Below, one piece after another: positions 1-8,334 of a DNA stretch of 45,833 nt. Every line of letters begins with the position of its first letter. Position 1 is the stretch's first letter. The notes beneath the pieces were generated by a model, which searched no databases, was not told where the DNA came from, and saw only the letters and a list, made by a program, of their open reading frames with translations. The translations under genes and the position numbers were made by a program. The stretch is from Chromatiales bacterium (GTDB lineage: Bacteria; Pseudomonadota; Gammaproteobacteria; Steroidobacterales; BM003): the NCBI GenBank assembly GCA_002868855.1, contig PKUM01000335.1, positions 1 to 45,833 on the forward strand, written 5' to 3'.

Positions 1-3
1 CCG

Positions 4-588
4 ATGAGCACCAGGTTCAACCGCCACGAAATCGTCACCTATTATCTGCGTTTGCATGACTCGGGCCTCAATGACTCGCACAGCGGTAACATTTCCGGAC
101 GCAAAGAGCAGGCATTCTGGATAACTCCGAGCGGTGCCGGCGCGGAAACCCTGGCGGCAGCGGATCTCATCAAGTGCCCGGTTGACGGCCCGCTGGGCGC
201 CGGCGCTTCGCTGGACGGCGCTCTTCATCAGGCGGTCTACCGCGCTCTTCCCGAGGCCGGTGCCGTGATCCACAGCCACGGCCCATACAGTATTGCGATG
301 ACCCTTGACGGCAGTGATTTCCGGCCGCTCGATTTCGAGGGTGAGTATTACTTCGACACAGTGCCCGTTCTGGATATTGCTTTCGACCGTTACACGGCCG
401 ACTCGCCGGCAGCCATTGCAGCAGCGCTACGCCAGGTGCCCGTCGCAATCGTCCGCGGACACGGCGTCTACGCGCGTGGTCGCGGGCTGAACGAAGCCTA
501 CAAGTGGAGCCGGTCACTCGAATCCTCGGCCCGCATCGCATGGCTGGCAAGAAACGCCGATGTGCGCGCTCCGGGTACGCCACGATGA
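4..588 (+). CDS. Class II aldolase/adducin-family protein
   Basis: This is a 194-residue zinc-dependent class II aldolase, the fold of L-fuculose-1-phosphate aldolase and related sugar-phosphate lyases and dehydratases. An early SGNIS segment matches the phosphate-binding SGN motif. IHSHG around residue 90 and RGHG around residue 150 supply the three metal-binding histidines of the family. The substrate cannot be told from sequence; fuculose-, ribulose- or methylthioribulose-phosphate enzymes are all possible. The ATG lies three bases inside the window and forms ATGA, so it may overlap the stop of an upstream gene; a start further upstream cannot be excluded. The stop overlaps the start of the TraB-like gene (ATGA), which suggests one transcript. 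Family call is firm, specificity unknown. Confidence 0.8.
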   Translation: MSTRFNRHEIVTYYLRLHDSGLNDSHSGNISGRKEQAFWITPSGAGAETLAAADLIKCPVDGPLGAGASLDGALHQAVYRALPEAGAVIHSHGPYSIAMTLDGSDFRPLDFEGEYYFDTVPVLDIAFDRYTADSPAAIAAALRQVPVAIVRGHGVYARGRGLNEAYKWSRSLESSARIAWLARNADVRAPGTPR

Positions 589-1457
589 TGCCGGCACGCC
601 AGCTGTTGCGTGCTTTTCTTCTGTTCTGGTGCGTTACGTTCTGCACCGCAGCGAGCGCACAAAATACACTTTGGCAGGTGCGCAGCGAGACCGCGACAAT
701 ATACCTCCTTGGCTCCGTGCACCTGCTGCGGCACTCCGACTTTCCGCTGGATCCGGCACTCGACGCTGCCTATGAGCGGACCGATCTGCTGGTAACCGAG
801 CTCGATCTGAATGCAGCCGATCCGATTGAGACCCAGGCCCTGATAAACCGCATCGGGCGCATCAGCAATGGCGATCTGGAGGACTGGATGGGAGCAATCG
901 ATTACCGGCGTGCCCACGAATTGGCTGCAGACATGGAGGTCGATCTGGACCGCCTGCGGGGGCTGAAACCGTGGCTTGCGGCGATAACGATATTACAACT
1001 GCAACTGGCTCGGCTCGGGTTCTCACCCGATCTCGGAATTGACTTTTACTTTGCCGGTCGCGCGAAAAGTGACGGCAAACCGGTTCTGGGACTGGAGACG
1101 ATGGAGTTCCAGCTGGAGCAATTCGACAGCCTCAGCCAACAACGACAAAGCGAATTTCTGCTGCAGTCGCTCGAGGAAGCGGAAGATATTCCCGGCGATA
1201 TCGAGGCGATGGTCAAAGCGTGGAAAAGCGGCGATGCCGCCGCCCTCTCCCGTGTGCTCGAGGAGGGCTTTACAGGCTACCCGGAACTCTATGAGCGGCT
1301 CGTCAAAAACCGCAATTCCAACTGGCTGCCGCAGTTGCTGGAATTGCTGAACGGAGACAAGGACGTTCTGGTCGTGGTCGGAGCTCTGCACCTGGTCGGC
1401 ACCGGGAGCGTGATCGAGATGCTGGAACAACGCGGGTTCGCCGCGCAGCAGCTCTAG
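585..1457 (+). CDS. TraB/GumN-family protein, exported
   Basis: This encodes about 290 residues of the TraB/GumN (Tiki-like) family. The hallmark is the N-terminal motif after the signal peptide, LLGSVHLL, matching the family's GT/S-x-H, and a C-terminal VVGALHLVG with the second conserved histidine. The family is proposed to be metal-dependent proteases, but most bacterial members are uncharacterised. I chose the ATG at 585, which overlaps the preceding TGA, because the protein then begins with a classic signal peptide (basic start, hydrophobic LLRAFLLFWCVTF, cleavage near TAASAQ). Starting at the upstream ATG at 504 would put 27 polar residues ahead of it. It is probably secreted to the periplasm. 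The gene ends tail-to-tail with rubredoxin with a 4 bp overlap. Confidence 0.8.
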   Translation: MMPARQLLRAFLLFWCVTFCTAASAQNTLWQVRSETATIYLLGSVHLLRHSDFPLDPALDAAYERTDLLVTELDLNAADPIETQALINRIGRISNGDLEDWMGAIDYRRAHELAADMEVDLDRLRGLKPWLAAITILQLQLARLGFSPDLGIDFYFAGRAKSDGKPVLGLETMEFQLEQFDSLSQQRQSEFLLQSLEEAEDIPGDIEAMVKAWKSGDAAALSRVLEEGFTGYPELYERLVKNRNSNWLPQLLELLNGDKDVLVVVGALHLVGTGSVIEMLEQRGFAAQQL

Positions 1458-1618
1458 ATTTCAACCATTTCGAAGTCTTCCTTACCTGCGCCGCAGTCGG
1501 GACAACGCCAGGAAAGCGGCACATCCTGCCACCGAGTTCCGGGCGCGACACCGTTATCCGGGTCGCCCAGTTTCTCTTCGTAAATAAACCCGCAGATGAC
1601 GCACATGTAGGCCTTCAT
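1454..1618 (-). CDS. Rubredoxin
   Basis: This is a 54-residue rubredoxin, a small cytoplasmic one-electron carrier with a single Fe(SCys)4 site. Both iron-binding motifs are intact: CVICG near the N-terminus and CPDCGAGK near the C-terminus, with the usual spacing and the conserved DPDNGVAPGT and W residues between them. The start is the ATG at 1616-1618, preceded by AGGAAA at a good distance; the longer upstream frame is not needed. Partners could include an alkane hydroxylase or a peroxide/oxygen-reducing system, but none is in the window. It lies head-to-head with hemL and converges on the TraB-like gene. Confidence 0.95.
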   Translation of the reverse strand: MKAYMCVICGFIYEEKLGDPDNGVAPGTRWQDVPLSWRCPDCGAGKEDFEMVEI

Positions 1619-1755
1619 CGAGTGTTTCCTGCTTCGTTGTTTGCACTGATGGCGCGCCATTCTACCGGAGCGCATGACCATTCGGCGAGACTGACGGGAA
1701 GAGTGCGCCATGAGTCGTTACAATGCGGCCTGCGGCAATTACAGGGAGCAACAGC

Positions 1756-3024
1756 GTGAGCCTTTTCAGCGAAGCGCAAAAATACATTCCGGGCGGCGTA
1801 AATTCACCGGTCCGGGCATTCGGCGCGGTCGGCGGGGAACCGGTCTTTTTCGCCCGGGCGGAGGGCGCTTACCTGTTCGATGCCACCGGCAAACGCTACA
1901 TCGATTACATCAACTCCTGGGGACCGATGATTCTCGGTCATGCGGCACCTGAGGTCGTGAGCGCCGTCCAGGAAGCCGCCGCCCAGGGGCTTTCCTTCGG
2001 GGCGCCAACCGAGCGCGAAACCACGCTCGCGAAAATGGTCTGCGATCTCGTACCGTCGATCGAAAAAGTACGGATGGTCAGTTCCGGCACCGAGGCGACG
2101 ATGAGCGCGATCCGTCTCGCCCGCGGATTTACCGGGCGCGACAAGATCGTCAAATTCGAGGGTTGCTACCACGGCCATTCCGATTCGCTTTTGGTCAAAG
2201 CCGGATCGGGTGCGCTGACTCTCGGCGTACCGACCTCGCCGGGCGTTCCGGCGGCACTGGCCGAACATACCATTACGCTCTCATTCAACGACCTCGAGCA
2301 GGTCGAACAGGTGTTCGCTGAAATCGGCGGCCAGATTGCCTGCATTATCGTCGAACCTGTAGCCGGCAATATGAACTTCATACCGCCGATGGAGGGTTTC
2401 CTGCAGGGCCTGCGACGGCTCTGCGACGAGCATGGCAGCGTTCTGATATTCGATGAGGTGATGACCGGTTTTCGGGTAGCGCTCGGTGGCGCCCAGGAGC
2501 ACTATTGCGTCGTTCCCGATATCACGACACTCGGCAAAGTCATCGGCGGCGGCCTGCCGGTTGGCGCTTTCGGCGGCAAAGCCGCAATCATGGACTACAT
2601 TGCACCAACCGGGCCGGTATACCAGGCAGGAACGCTATCCGGTAACCCGGTTGCAATGGCCGCGGGGATTGCAACGCTGACCGGGGTTAGCCAACCCGGT
2701 TTTTTCGCAGCGCTGGGGGCGCGCACCCGGGCCCTGTGCGAGGGCCTGCAACAGGCTGCCGACGCAGCGGGCATCGGATTCGGAACGGAGCGCCTCGGGG
2801 GCATGTTCGGCTTCTACTTCTCCGACGAAACACCGGTGCGTTATTACCGCCAGGTCGTCGAATGCGACCAGCAACGATTCCGGAGTTTCTTCCACGGAAT
2901 GCTCGAGCGCGGCGTTTATCTCGCACCATCCGCCTATGAGGCCGGCTTCGTCTCGGCCCGCCATAGCGAGGAGGATATTGCCGCGACCGTTGCAGCGGCA
3001 GGTGAGGTCATGGCGACTCTTTGA
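1756..3024 (+). CDS. hemL: Glutamate-1-semialdehyde 2,1-aminomutase
   Basis: HemL is the PLP enzyme that converts glutamate-1-semialdehyde to 5-aminolevulinate, the second dedicated step of C5-pathway heme synthesis in the cytoplasm. The N-terminal [13 protein letters not shown] is diagnostic. The PLP lysine lies in [10 protein letters not shown] (about residue 261), and FDEVMTGFR is the cofactor-binding segment. I place the start at GTG 1756 because AGGGAG lies seven bases upstream and the product (422 residues) matches the usual length. The ATG at 1723 would add 11 poorly conserved residues. The 3' end overlaps the convergent macrodomain gene by 17 bp. Confidence 0.96.
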   Translation: MSLFSEAQKYIPGGVNSPVRAFGAVGGEPVFFARAEGAYLFDATGKRYIDYINSWGPMILGHAAPEVVSAVQEAAAQGLSFGAPTERETTLAKMVCDLVPSIEKVRMVSSGTEATMSAIRLARGFTGRDKIVKFEGCYHGHSDSLLVKAGSGALTLGVPTSPGVPAALAEHTITLSFNDLEQVEQVFAEIGGQIACIIVEPVAGNMNFIPPMEGFLQGLRRLCDEHGSVLIFDEVMTGFRVALGGAQEHYCVVPDITTLGKVIGGGLPVGAFGGKAAIMDYIAPTGPVYQAGTLSGNPVAMAAGIATLTGVSQPGFFAALGARTRALCEGLQQAADAAGIGFGTERLGGMFGFYFSDETPVRYYRQVVECDQQRFRSFFHGMLERGVYLAPSAYEAGFVSARHSEEDIAATVAAAGEVMATL

Positions 3025-3538
3025 GACCGGATAACGCGCGTTGGTATGCCGCGAACACACCGACTCCATGACACACATGAAGTACGCGCTCCATCCGGGG
3101 AAGCTCCTCCAGAGCCGCACTCACCGTGGCGAGCGCGACCTCGGCTGCGCGGTCGACAGGATAGCCATAGACACCGCAACTGATTGCCGGAAAAGCAACG
3201 CTGCGCGCGCGCTGTGCGGCAGCCAATCGTATCGCGCTGAGATAGCATGCGGCGAGAAGCTCGGCCTCGCCGCCGAGTCCTCCCTGCCAAACCGGACCGA
3301 CGGTGTGGACGATCCAGCGGGCATTCAGGTCGAATCCGGGCGTGAGGCGCGACTCTCCGGTCGGGCAGCCACCGAGGGCACGGCATGCCGTGCCCAGCCG
3401 AGGCCCGGCCGCACGATGTATGGCCCCATCCACGCCCCCGCCGCCAGCTAATGCGCTGTTGGCCGCATTGACGACCACGTCGACATCGAGGGTCGTGATA
3501 TCGGCGACGATCAATTCTATTCGGTCAAAACCGGCCAT
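3008..3538 (-). CDS. Macrodomain protein, O-acetyl-ADP-ribose deacetylase-like (YmdB type)
   Basis: This 176-residue protein is essentially one macrodomain. The N-terminal half carries the ADP-ribose-binding [18 protein letters not shown] segment with the Asn and Asp used by MacroD/YmdB-type hydrolases. [10 protein letters not shown] and [12 protein letters not shown] follow as the second conserved block. Family members remove acetate from O-acetyl-ADP-ribose or mono-ADP-ribose from proteins. Enzyme class is well supported; the physiological target is unknown. It lies upstream of, and on the same strand as, nothing obviously related. The gene's end overlaps hemL by 17 bp. Confidence 0.9.
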   Translation of the reverse strand: MAGFDRIELIVADITTLDVDVVVNAANSALAGGGGVDGAIHRAAGPRLGTACRALGGCPTGESRLTPGFDLNARWIVHTVGPVWQGGLGGEAELLAACYLSAIRLAAAQRARSVAFPAISCGVYGYPVDRAAEVALATVSAALEELPRMERVLHVCHGVGVFAAYQRALSGLKESP

Positions 3539-3559
3539 ATCGCGGCAGTGGGGAGCGCC

Positions 3560-4147
3560 CTACCCGGTTTCCTGAAGTTCCTTCAGCACAGGCGACAAGG
3601 CCGCGAGCCGGTGCAGTGGATCGTCGAGTTCGAGACAATATTGTTTCTGCTCGAGCGAAATCGGAAGTATTTCGCTCAAACGGTGACCGACCCAGGCAGC
3701 GTCCCCATAGTTTTTCGGCAATTGCTGGTAGTGAATACCGAGGTCATCGAGCACATCCTGGAGCAAACCGCTAAGTGGCGCATGCTCGGGTGGCAAAGCG
3801 ATTGCCTGCTCCGGCGGCAGGCGCTGGACGCGTCCGATATTCAGACCGTCCTCCTCGCGCCAGCTCTCCAGAAGACCGAATTTGTCCTCGCCCTGGGCAG
3901 TAACGCCGAGCAGGCCATCGCTGCCCTGGTACCAGTCCACGATGCGGGCCAGGGTTCCGACCTCGTAAATGCTGGCCCTGCCGGTCTCGTCGCCCTCGCG
4001 AATCAATGCCACTCCAAACGTCGACTCCTCGCGCAGGCAGCGGCTGATCAAACCGAGATAGCGTTGCTCGAACACGCGCAGCGGCAACGGCCCACCGGGA
4101 AAAAGCACGGTGCGCAACGGGAACAACGGAATCTCGAACTCTTCCAT
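3560..4147 (-). CDS. Lon N-terminal (substrate-binding) domain protein
   Basis: This 195-residue protein resembles the N-terminal PUA-like substrate-binding domain of Lon protease without the ATPase or peptidase parts. The start (MEEFEIPLFPLRTVLFPGG) followed by LRVFEQRY is typical of the LON_substr_bdg family, as is FGVALIREG. No catalytic motifs are visible. Stand-alone members are common in proteobacteria and their role is unknown; an adaptor or substrate-recognition function is only inferred. It is codirectional with the macrodomain gene 21 bases downstream, which suggests co-transcription. Confidence 0.87.
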   Translation of the reverse strand: MEEFEIPLFPLRTVLFPGGPLPLRVFEQRYLGLISRCLREESTFGVALIREGDETGRASIYEVGTLARIVDWYQGSDGLLGVTAQGEDKFGLLESWREEDGLNIGRVQRLPPEQAIALPPEHAPLSGLLQDVLDDLGIHYQQLPKNYGDAAWVGHRLSEILPISLEQKQYCLELDDPLHRLAALSPVLKELQETG

Positions 4148-4261
4148 GATTGGACCTCCGCCAGCACTGTTTAAGCGTAGTGCATGAATGCCTGAGCTTC
4201 ATCCCGAAGTCATAGCTCGATCGCCACGGGATTCGGCGGCGCGTTCCTCGCGCCACCAGAG

Positions 4262-5674
4262 TCACGCTTGTTGCGACAGCGCGGCCAGCAATTTGCGGTG
4301 CAAACCGCCGAAACCGCCGTTGCTCATGATTACCACATGGTCGCCGCGCCGCAGCCATGCGGCCAGCTCAGCGACGATGGCGTCGACATCGCCGAGTACC
4401 CGCGCATCGCCGGCAAGGGCTTCACCCGGCTCCCACTGCAGAGAATCCGCGCGGAACACCCAGACGCCGTCGGCATCGACCAGCGAATCCGCAAGTTCGC
4501 TGGCATGTACGCCCATTTGCATCGTGTTCGAGCGCGGTTCGAGCACCGCCGCAAGGCGCGAATCACCGATCATCGCCCGGACCGCCTGCAAGGTCGCGCG
4601 AATCGCGGTCGGGTGATGGGCAAAGTCGTCATAGACTGTGATCCCGCCCGGTTGGCCGATTACTTCAAGGCGGCGCTTGACGCTGGTAAACCGCGTCAAC
4701 GCCTCGATCCCCTGTTCCAGTGGTACGCCGGCATGGCGCGCCGCGAGAAGTGCCGCCAGCGCATTGGCAGCATTGTGCTGACCGAGCAGCGGCGATAGCG
4801 CGGTGAATGCCGGTGAACCGCCGTGGCGTACCTCGAGCCGCGATGCCGCTTCCGCCGCAACAGCCTCTACCTGCCATTCGGCCCCCTTGTGACGCTCTGG
4901 CAACGGCTGTGGTTCCGTGGCTACGGACCAGCCGGGCTGATCCGATTGGCGAAATGTCTCCACCGGTGTCCAGCACCCGCGCGCGCGCAACCGGGCCAGG
5001 TTGCGGTCCCCGGCATTGACGACAATTCGCCCGTTTGCCGGCACTGTCCGCAATAACTGGTGAAACTGCCACTCGATCGCATCGAGATCCGCAAAAATGT
5101 CTGCATGGTCGAATTCGAGATTGTTGAGAATCAGCGTACGTGGCCGGTAATGGACGAATTTCGAACGCTTGTCGAAAAAAGCCGTGTCATATTCGTCGGC
5201 CTCGATCACAAAAAACGGGGCGCCGCCAAATCTCGCCGTTAGCCCGAAATTCTCGGCAACACCGCCGATCAGAAAACCCGGCTCCAGCCCCGCATAGTCG
5301 AGAATCCATGCCAGCAGGCTCGTGGTCGTAGTCTTGCCGTGAGTGCCGGCGACCGCAAGGACCCACCGCTCGCGCAATACATGATGTGCCAGCCAGGCCG
5401 GACCGGATTCATAGTCCAGGCCTTCATTGAGCACAAACTCGACTGCCTCGTTACCACGCGACATCGCATTGCCGATGATCACGATGTCGGGGCGCGGCGA
5501 AAACTGCGAACTGCTCCAGCCTTCGTACACCTCGATACCGAGGCGCTCGAGTTCGTCGCTCATGGGCGGGTATATCCCGCTGTCGGAACCAGTAACAGTG
5601 TGACCCGCGGCTTTGGCCAGGGCGGCAATACCACCCATGAAGGTCCCGCAGATACCAAGAATATGAACGTGCAT
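4262..5674 (-). CDS. mpl: UDP-N-acetylmuramate:L-Ala-gamma-D-Glu-meso-DAP ligase
   Basis: Mpl is the murein-recycling ligase that joins recovered tripeptide (L-Ala-D-Glu-DAP) directly to UDP-MurNAc in the cytoplasm. The 470-residue protein begins with the Rossmann-like MHVHILGICGTFMGG that separates Mpl from MurC. The ATP loop GTHGKTTTT, the EADEYDTAFFDKRSKF block and the YDDFAHHPTAI segment of Mur ligases follow in order. Length and order match the family. Its ATG overlaps the stop of the upstream membrane-protein gene by one base (TGATG), indicating translational coupling. A 114-bp spacer with no gene separates it from the Lon-like gene downstream. Confidence 0.96.
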   Translation of the reverse strand: MHVHILGICGTFMGGIAALAKAAGHTVTGSDSGIYPPMSDELERLGIEVYEGWSSSQFSPRPDIVIIGNAMSRGNEAVEFVLNEGLDYESGPAWLAHHVLRERWVLAVAGTHGKTTTTSLLAWILDYAGLEPGFLIGGVAENFGLTARFGGAPFFVIEADEYDTAFFDKRSKFVHYRPRTLILNNLEFDHADIFADLDAIEWQFHQLLRTVPANGRIVVNAGDRNLARLRARGCWTPVETFRQSDQPGWSVATEPQPLPERHKGAEWQVEAVAAEAASRLEVRHGGSPAFTALSPLLGQHNAANALAALLAARHAGVPLEQGIEALTRFTSVKRRLEVIGQPGGITVYDDFAHHPTAIRATLQAVRAMIGDSRLAAVLEPRSNTMQMGVHASELADSLVDADGVWVFRADSLQWEPGEALAGDARVLGDVDAIVAELAAWLRRGDHVVIMSNGGFGGLHRKLLAALSQQA

Positions 5675-6225
5675 CAGGATTGCGCCCCCAGAATATTGGC
5701 CGTCACCCCGACACCAACGGCAAACTGCGCCATCGCCACCAGGACACCGGCGGGCAACGGAATCTCCAGCGCGTGACGGAGAATGTGGCCCGCAACCGCG
5801 AACGTCCAGAATAGCAACAAGGAAATTCCCACAAGGGGCAAAACCCCGACCGGACTATCCGGGTCGAGCATGGTGTGCCAGCCGTGAAACGGCAACATGA
5901 ATCCGGACAAAATGGCGTCGCAACCGTACAGCGCTGTCAACGTCTGAACCAGACGGGCCGAGAACCCCCGAATCTTCAATACCAGCGCATAAAACCCCGC
6001 GACCACGGCGATGTTCAATGCGAGCTCGGCGACCAGCTGCGACGGTTGCGCAATATAGAACGACAACAGCACGCTGCCCACTAACGCATACAGCGCGACG
6101 CTGATTGCCAGCAGCATCCGGGAGGCCGGAAGGTCCTGGGGGCCGCGACGTTGCATGATGATGTCAAAGAAGGCTTGGTAGATTGCCAGCACAATTGCAG
6201 ACCGGATGCGCAAACTGGAAAGCAT
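5674..6225 (-). CDS. Small integral membrane protein of unknown function
   Basis: This is a 183-residue polytopic membrane protein with about five hydrophobic segments, for example LLAISVALYALVGSVLLSF, a VAELALNIAVVAGFYALVL stretch and a VGISLLLFWTFAVAGHILR stretch. A short cytoplasmic-looking N-terminus (DIIMQRRGPQDLPASR) precedes them. I do not recognise a specific family; the layout is loosely Yip1-like, but I would not assign it. The start at ATG 6223-6225 is preferred; the upstream in-frame part is polar, serine-rich and overlaps the rnd promoter region. Its stop overlaps the mpl start by one base, so it may serve peptidoglycan recycling; that is inferred from context only. Confidence 0.65.
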   Translation of the reverse strand: MLSSLRIRSAIVLAIYQAFFDIIMQRRGPQDLPASRMLLAISVALYALVGSVLLSFYIAQPSQLVAELALNIAVVAGFYALVLKIRGFSARLVQTLTALYGCDAILSGFMLPFHGWHTMLDPDSPVGVLPLVGISLLLFWTFAVAGHILRHALEIPLPAGVLVAMAQFAVGVGVTANILGAQS

Positions 6226-6280
6226 GATACCGTAGCGTCGCTTTGAAGCACCCACCGAATCCACCCCTGGCACAGCCCGC

Positions 6281-7372
6281 ATGCAACTAGTCATATCCGA
6301 TACAGAGCTCGAAAACATCGTCGAGCAGCTCCGGGGGGAATCTCTCGTCGCTCTCGACACCGAGTTTATGCGCGAGGACACCTATTTTCCGATTCTGTGC
6401 GTTGTCCAGGTCTGCAGTGGGGACACATTGTTTTGCGTGGATGCCCTGGCGCTGCAGCGACCGGCCACGGTGGCGGGTCTGTTCCGTGAATCAGGCCGCA
6501 CCACCGTGCTGCATGCGGCGCATCAGGATCTCGAGATGTTCTTCCAGGAAACCGGCGAATTACCGGCGAACCTGTTCGACACCCAGATTGCGGCCGCAAT
6601 GACCGGGTTCGATGCGCAAATCTCCTACGCACAGCTGGTGCGGGAGCTGCTCGGCGTCGAACTCGACAAGAGCCAGACACGTACCGACTGGAGGCGGCGC
6701 CCGCTGAGCGATGCGCAACTGGAGTACGCGGCGGACGATGTCCGCTACCTGGCGCAAATCCAGCCACTACTGGCACAGCGACTGCAGGCGCTCGGGCGGA
6801 CCAGCTGGCACCAGCAGGAGTGCGCGAGAATGTTACAACCCGCGACATACACTGCCGATCCTGCGAACGCGTGGCGACGACTCAAAGGACTGGCCCGGCT
6901 GGAGCCGAACGCCCGCGCCCGGGCGTGCCGGCTCGCTGCCTGGCGCGAACGCGAGGCCATTGAGCGCAATCGGCCGCGGCAGTGGATCGTGCGCGATCGC
7001 CTTATTCTCGACCTCGCGCGCGAGTGTCCGGGCAGTAACGAGGAACTGGCGGAAATCGAGAGTTTGCCCGGACCCGTAGCACGCCGCTATGGCGCCAGGC
7101 TGATCCGGATGCTGGCTGAGCCGGCAGAGTCAGAGGAACGCGTCGAGATAGAGGCTGCCGTGGCGCCATTGACTCGCGAGCAACGCGAACTCGCAAAAGC
7201 ACTGCGTACCTGTCTCTCGTCCTGTGCCGAAGAGCACGAAATCGGTGCCGGGTTGCTGGCCAATCGTGTGGATCTTGAAAACCTCGCGCGCGGGCGGCGC
7301 GACCTGGATGTACTGCAGGGCTGGCGTCGGGAGGTGGCCGGCGACCGTCTGCTGGCTCTGTTGGAACCGTAA
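6281..7372 (+). CDS. rnd: Ribonuclease D
   Basis: RNase D is a 3'-5' exoribonuclease that trims tRNA precursors and other small RNAs. The DEDD exonuclease domain occupies residues 1-190: ALDTEFMRE (Exo I), LHAAHQDLEMF (Exo II) and YAADDVRYL (Exo III, Y-x3-D type). HRDC-like helical regions follow, including RDRLILDLARECP and a second copy near the C-terminus ending in LQGWRREVAG. At 363 residues it is close to E. coli Rnd. It is divergent from the small membrane-protein gene, with about 55 bases between starts, and converges on the Lys/Ala-rich frame. Confidence 0.95.
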   Translation: MQLVISDTELENIVEQLRGESLVALDTEFMREDTYFPILCVVQVCSGDTLFCVDALALQRPATVAGLFRESGRTTVLHAAHQDLEMFFQETGELPANLFDTQIAAAMTGFDAQISYAQLVRELLGVELDKSQTRTDWRRRPLSDAQLEYAADDVRYLAQIQPLLAQRLQALGRTSWHQQECARMLQPATYTADPANAWRRLKGLARLEPNARARACRLAAWREREAIERNRPRQWIVRDRLILDLARECPGSNEELAEIESLPGPVARRYGARLIRMLAEPAESEERVEIEAAVAPLTREQRELAKALRTCLSSCAEEHEIGAGLLANRVDLENLARGRRDLDVLQGWRREVAGDRLLALLEP

Positions 7373-7404
7373 CTCGGGGCCATCCGCAGCGTCTCGCACC
7401 GGGC

Positions 7405-8331
7405 TCATTTCTTCCCGGTCTTACCCTTGCCCTTTTTCTGTTTTTTGCGCTTGTCTTTTTTCTTGCGGTTCTTTTTGTCCTTGCGCTTATCTTTCTTTTT
7501 ACGGTTCTCCTTGCGCTTGTCTTTCTTGTTCCGAATCTTTTTGTCCTTGCGCTTGTCCTTTTTCCCGCCGCCTTTCTTTTTACCGATGTTGCGGTCTTCT
7601 CGATTGCCTTCCTGCTTTTGTTTTCCTTTGCCCTCGTCCTTGCCAGCCCCCTTGCCTTTGGTGACGGCGGACTTCTCCGCCGGGTCAATCGCGCTGCCGC
7701 GCTGGCTTTCCGCGGCCGAAGCTGCGGTCGCCGCGGCACTCGCTTCGCTTTCCGCCGTCACACCGATGCTGCGTGGGCGTTTCTTCTGAACAGTCGCCTT
7801 CTTTGCCGCGGGGGCCCTCTTCGCCGCCGGGGCCCTCTTTACCGCTGGAGCCTTCTTTACCGCTGGAGCCTTCTTTGCCACTGGAGCCTTCTTTGCCACC
7901 GGAGCCTTCTTCGCCGCCGGGGCCGTCTTCGCCGCTGGAGCCTTCTTTGCCACCGGAGCCTTCTTTGCCACCGGAGCCTTCTTTGCCACCGCAGCCTTCT
8001 TCGCCGCCGGAGCCTTCCTGACGACTGAAGCCTTCCTGGTGGCGGGCGTCCTTTTCGCAGTAGCGGTTTTTTTCACGACGGCCGCTTTGCGCCGAACCGT
8101 CGCGGCGGCTTTCGAGGCCGGCTTTTTCCGCCTAACGGTCTTTTTGCCTGCGGGAGTCCTGGCACTAGCAGCGCCAGTGTCTGCAGGTTTTTCGGCCGCA
8201 GCTTTGGCAGTCGCAGCGGATCTTCGCTCACTGACCGGCCGAGCCGCTCTCCGGGCCGGCGATTTCTTGCCTGTCGCAGAGCGTGTTGCCGCCCTGGCGG
8301 TTCCGCTCCCGGACCTGGTCAGTCTTTTTTT
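7405..8331 (-). CDS. Histone-H1-like Lys/Ala-rich protein or frameshifted C-terminal extension of Adk
   Basis: An open frame runs from 8331 (just after an in-frame TAA at 8334-8332) to a stop at 7407-7405. The first 85 codons, up to 8077, contain only K, A, R, P, T, S, G, E, D, V and one L and look fully coding, like the tail of histone H1-like bacterial proteins (AlgP type). Yet they hold no ATG, GTG or TTG; the first conventional start is GTG 8076. Order along the product: basic Ala/Thr/Pro-rich part; about 15 pentads of AKKAP type; a short acidic/polar linker (GVTAESEAS..., DPAEKSAV); then a polybasic end with repeats of KKDKRK. Binding to DNA or RNA is inferred from charge. Entry could be by -1 frameshift or slippage from adk at the A9 run, by the CTG at 8322 (overlapping the adk TGA as CTGA), or by GTG 8076 giving a 223-residue product. 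That the segment is coding is likely; how it starts is open. Confidence 0.7.
   Translation of the reverse strand, partial: KKRLTRSGSGTARAATRSATGKKSPARRAARPVSERRSAATAKAAAEKPADTGAASARTPAGKKTVRRKKPASKAAATVRRKAAVVKKTATAKRTPATRKASVVRKAPAAKKAAVAKKAPVAKKAPVAKKAPAAKTAPAAKKAPVAKKAPVAKKAPAVKKAPAVKRAPAAKRAPAAKKATVQKKRPRSIGVTAESEASAAATAASAAESQRGSAIDPAEKSAVTKGKGAGKDEGKGKQKQEGNREDRNIGKKKGGGKKDKRKDKKIRNKKDKRKENRKKKDKRKDKKNRKKKDKRKKQKKGKGKTGKK
7408..7587 (-). repeat. KKDKRK-encoding repeats, strand-asymmetric
   Basis: The last 60 codons of the Lys-rich frame encode repeated KKDKRK blocks separated by short variants (KDKKIRN, KENRK, KDKKNRK). The minus strand is strongly A/G rich and the plus strand almost lacks A. 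The protein repeat and DNA repeat are the same thing; there is no sign of a mobile element. Confidence 0.85.
7792..8019 (-). repeat. 15-bp tandem repeats encoding AKKAP-type pentapeptides
   Basis: About fifteen tandem units of 15 bases encode AKKAPV, AKKAPA, VKKAPA and VKRAPA variants. Such alanine/lysine/proline pentads are the hallmark of bacterial H1-like proteins. Near-identical units make copy-number change by slippage likely between strains. Confidence 0.9.
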
Positions 8332-8334
8332 TTA
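8319..8334 (-). other. Candidate slippery site: A9 run at the 3' end of adk
   Basis: On the minus strand the adk end reads GAT, three AAA codons, GAC, TGA. With the preceding A this makes A AAA AAA G, a strong -1 slippery heptamer type, and nine As also allow RNA-polymerase slippage. A -1 slip, or one added A, enters the Lys/Ala-rich frame at AGA-CTG-ACC. The in-frame TAA of that frame sits immediately upstream (8334-8332), so the frame is open only from the A run onward. I see no strong stimulatory pseudoknot; a small CCGC/GCGG hairpin lies about 25 bases downstream. Confidence 0.5.

Noticed and set aside
4148-4261. Possible small gene or RNA between mpl and the Lon-like gene
   Set aside because: No start with a ribosome site and no strong stem with a T run; only a 5-bp GCGCG/CGCGC stem.
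7792-8019. Tandem 15-bp units considered as a CRISPR-like array
   Set aside because: Units are contiguous with no spacers and translate as in-frame pentapeptides.
7427-8028. Plus-strand frames across the Lys-rich region (Leu/Phe- and Pro/Ser-rich repeats)
   Set aside because: They are complements of the AKKAP and KKDKRK repeats; the minus-strand product is the known protein type.
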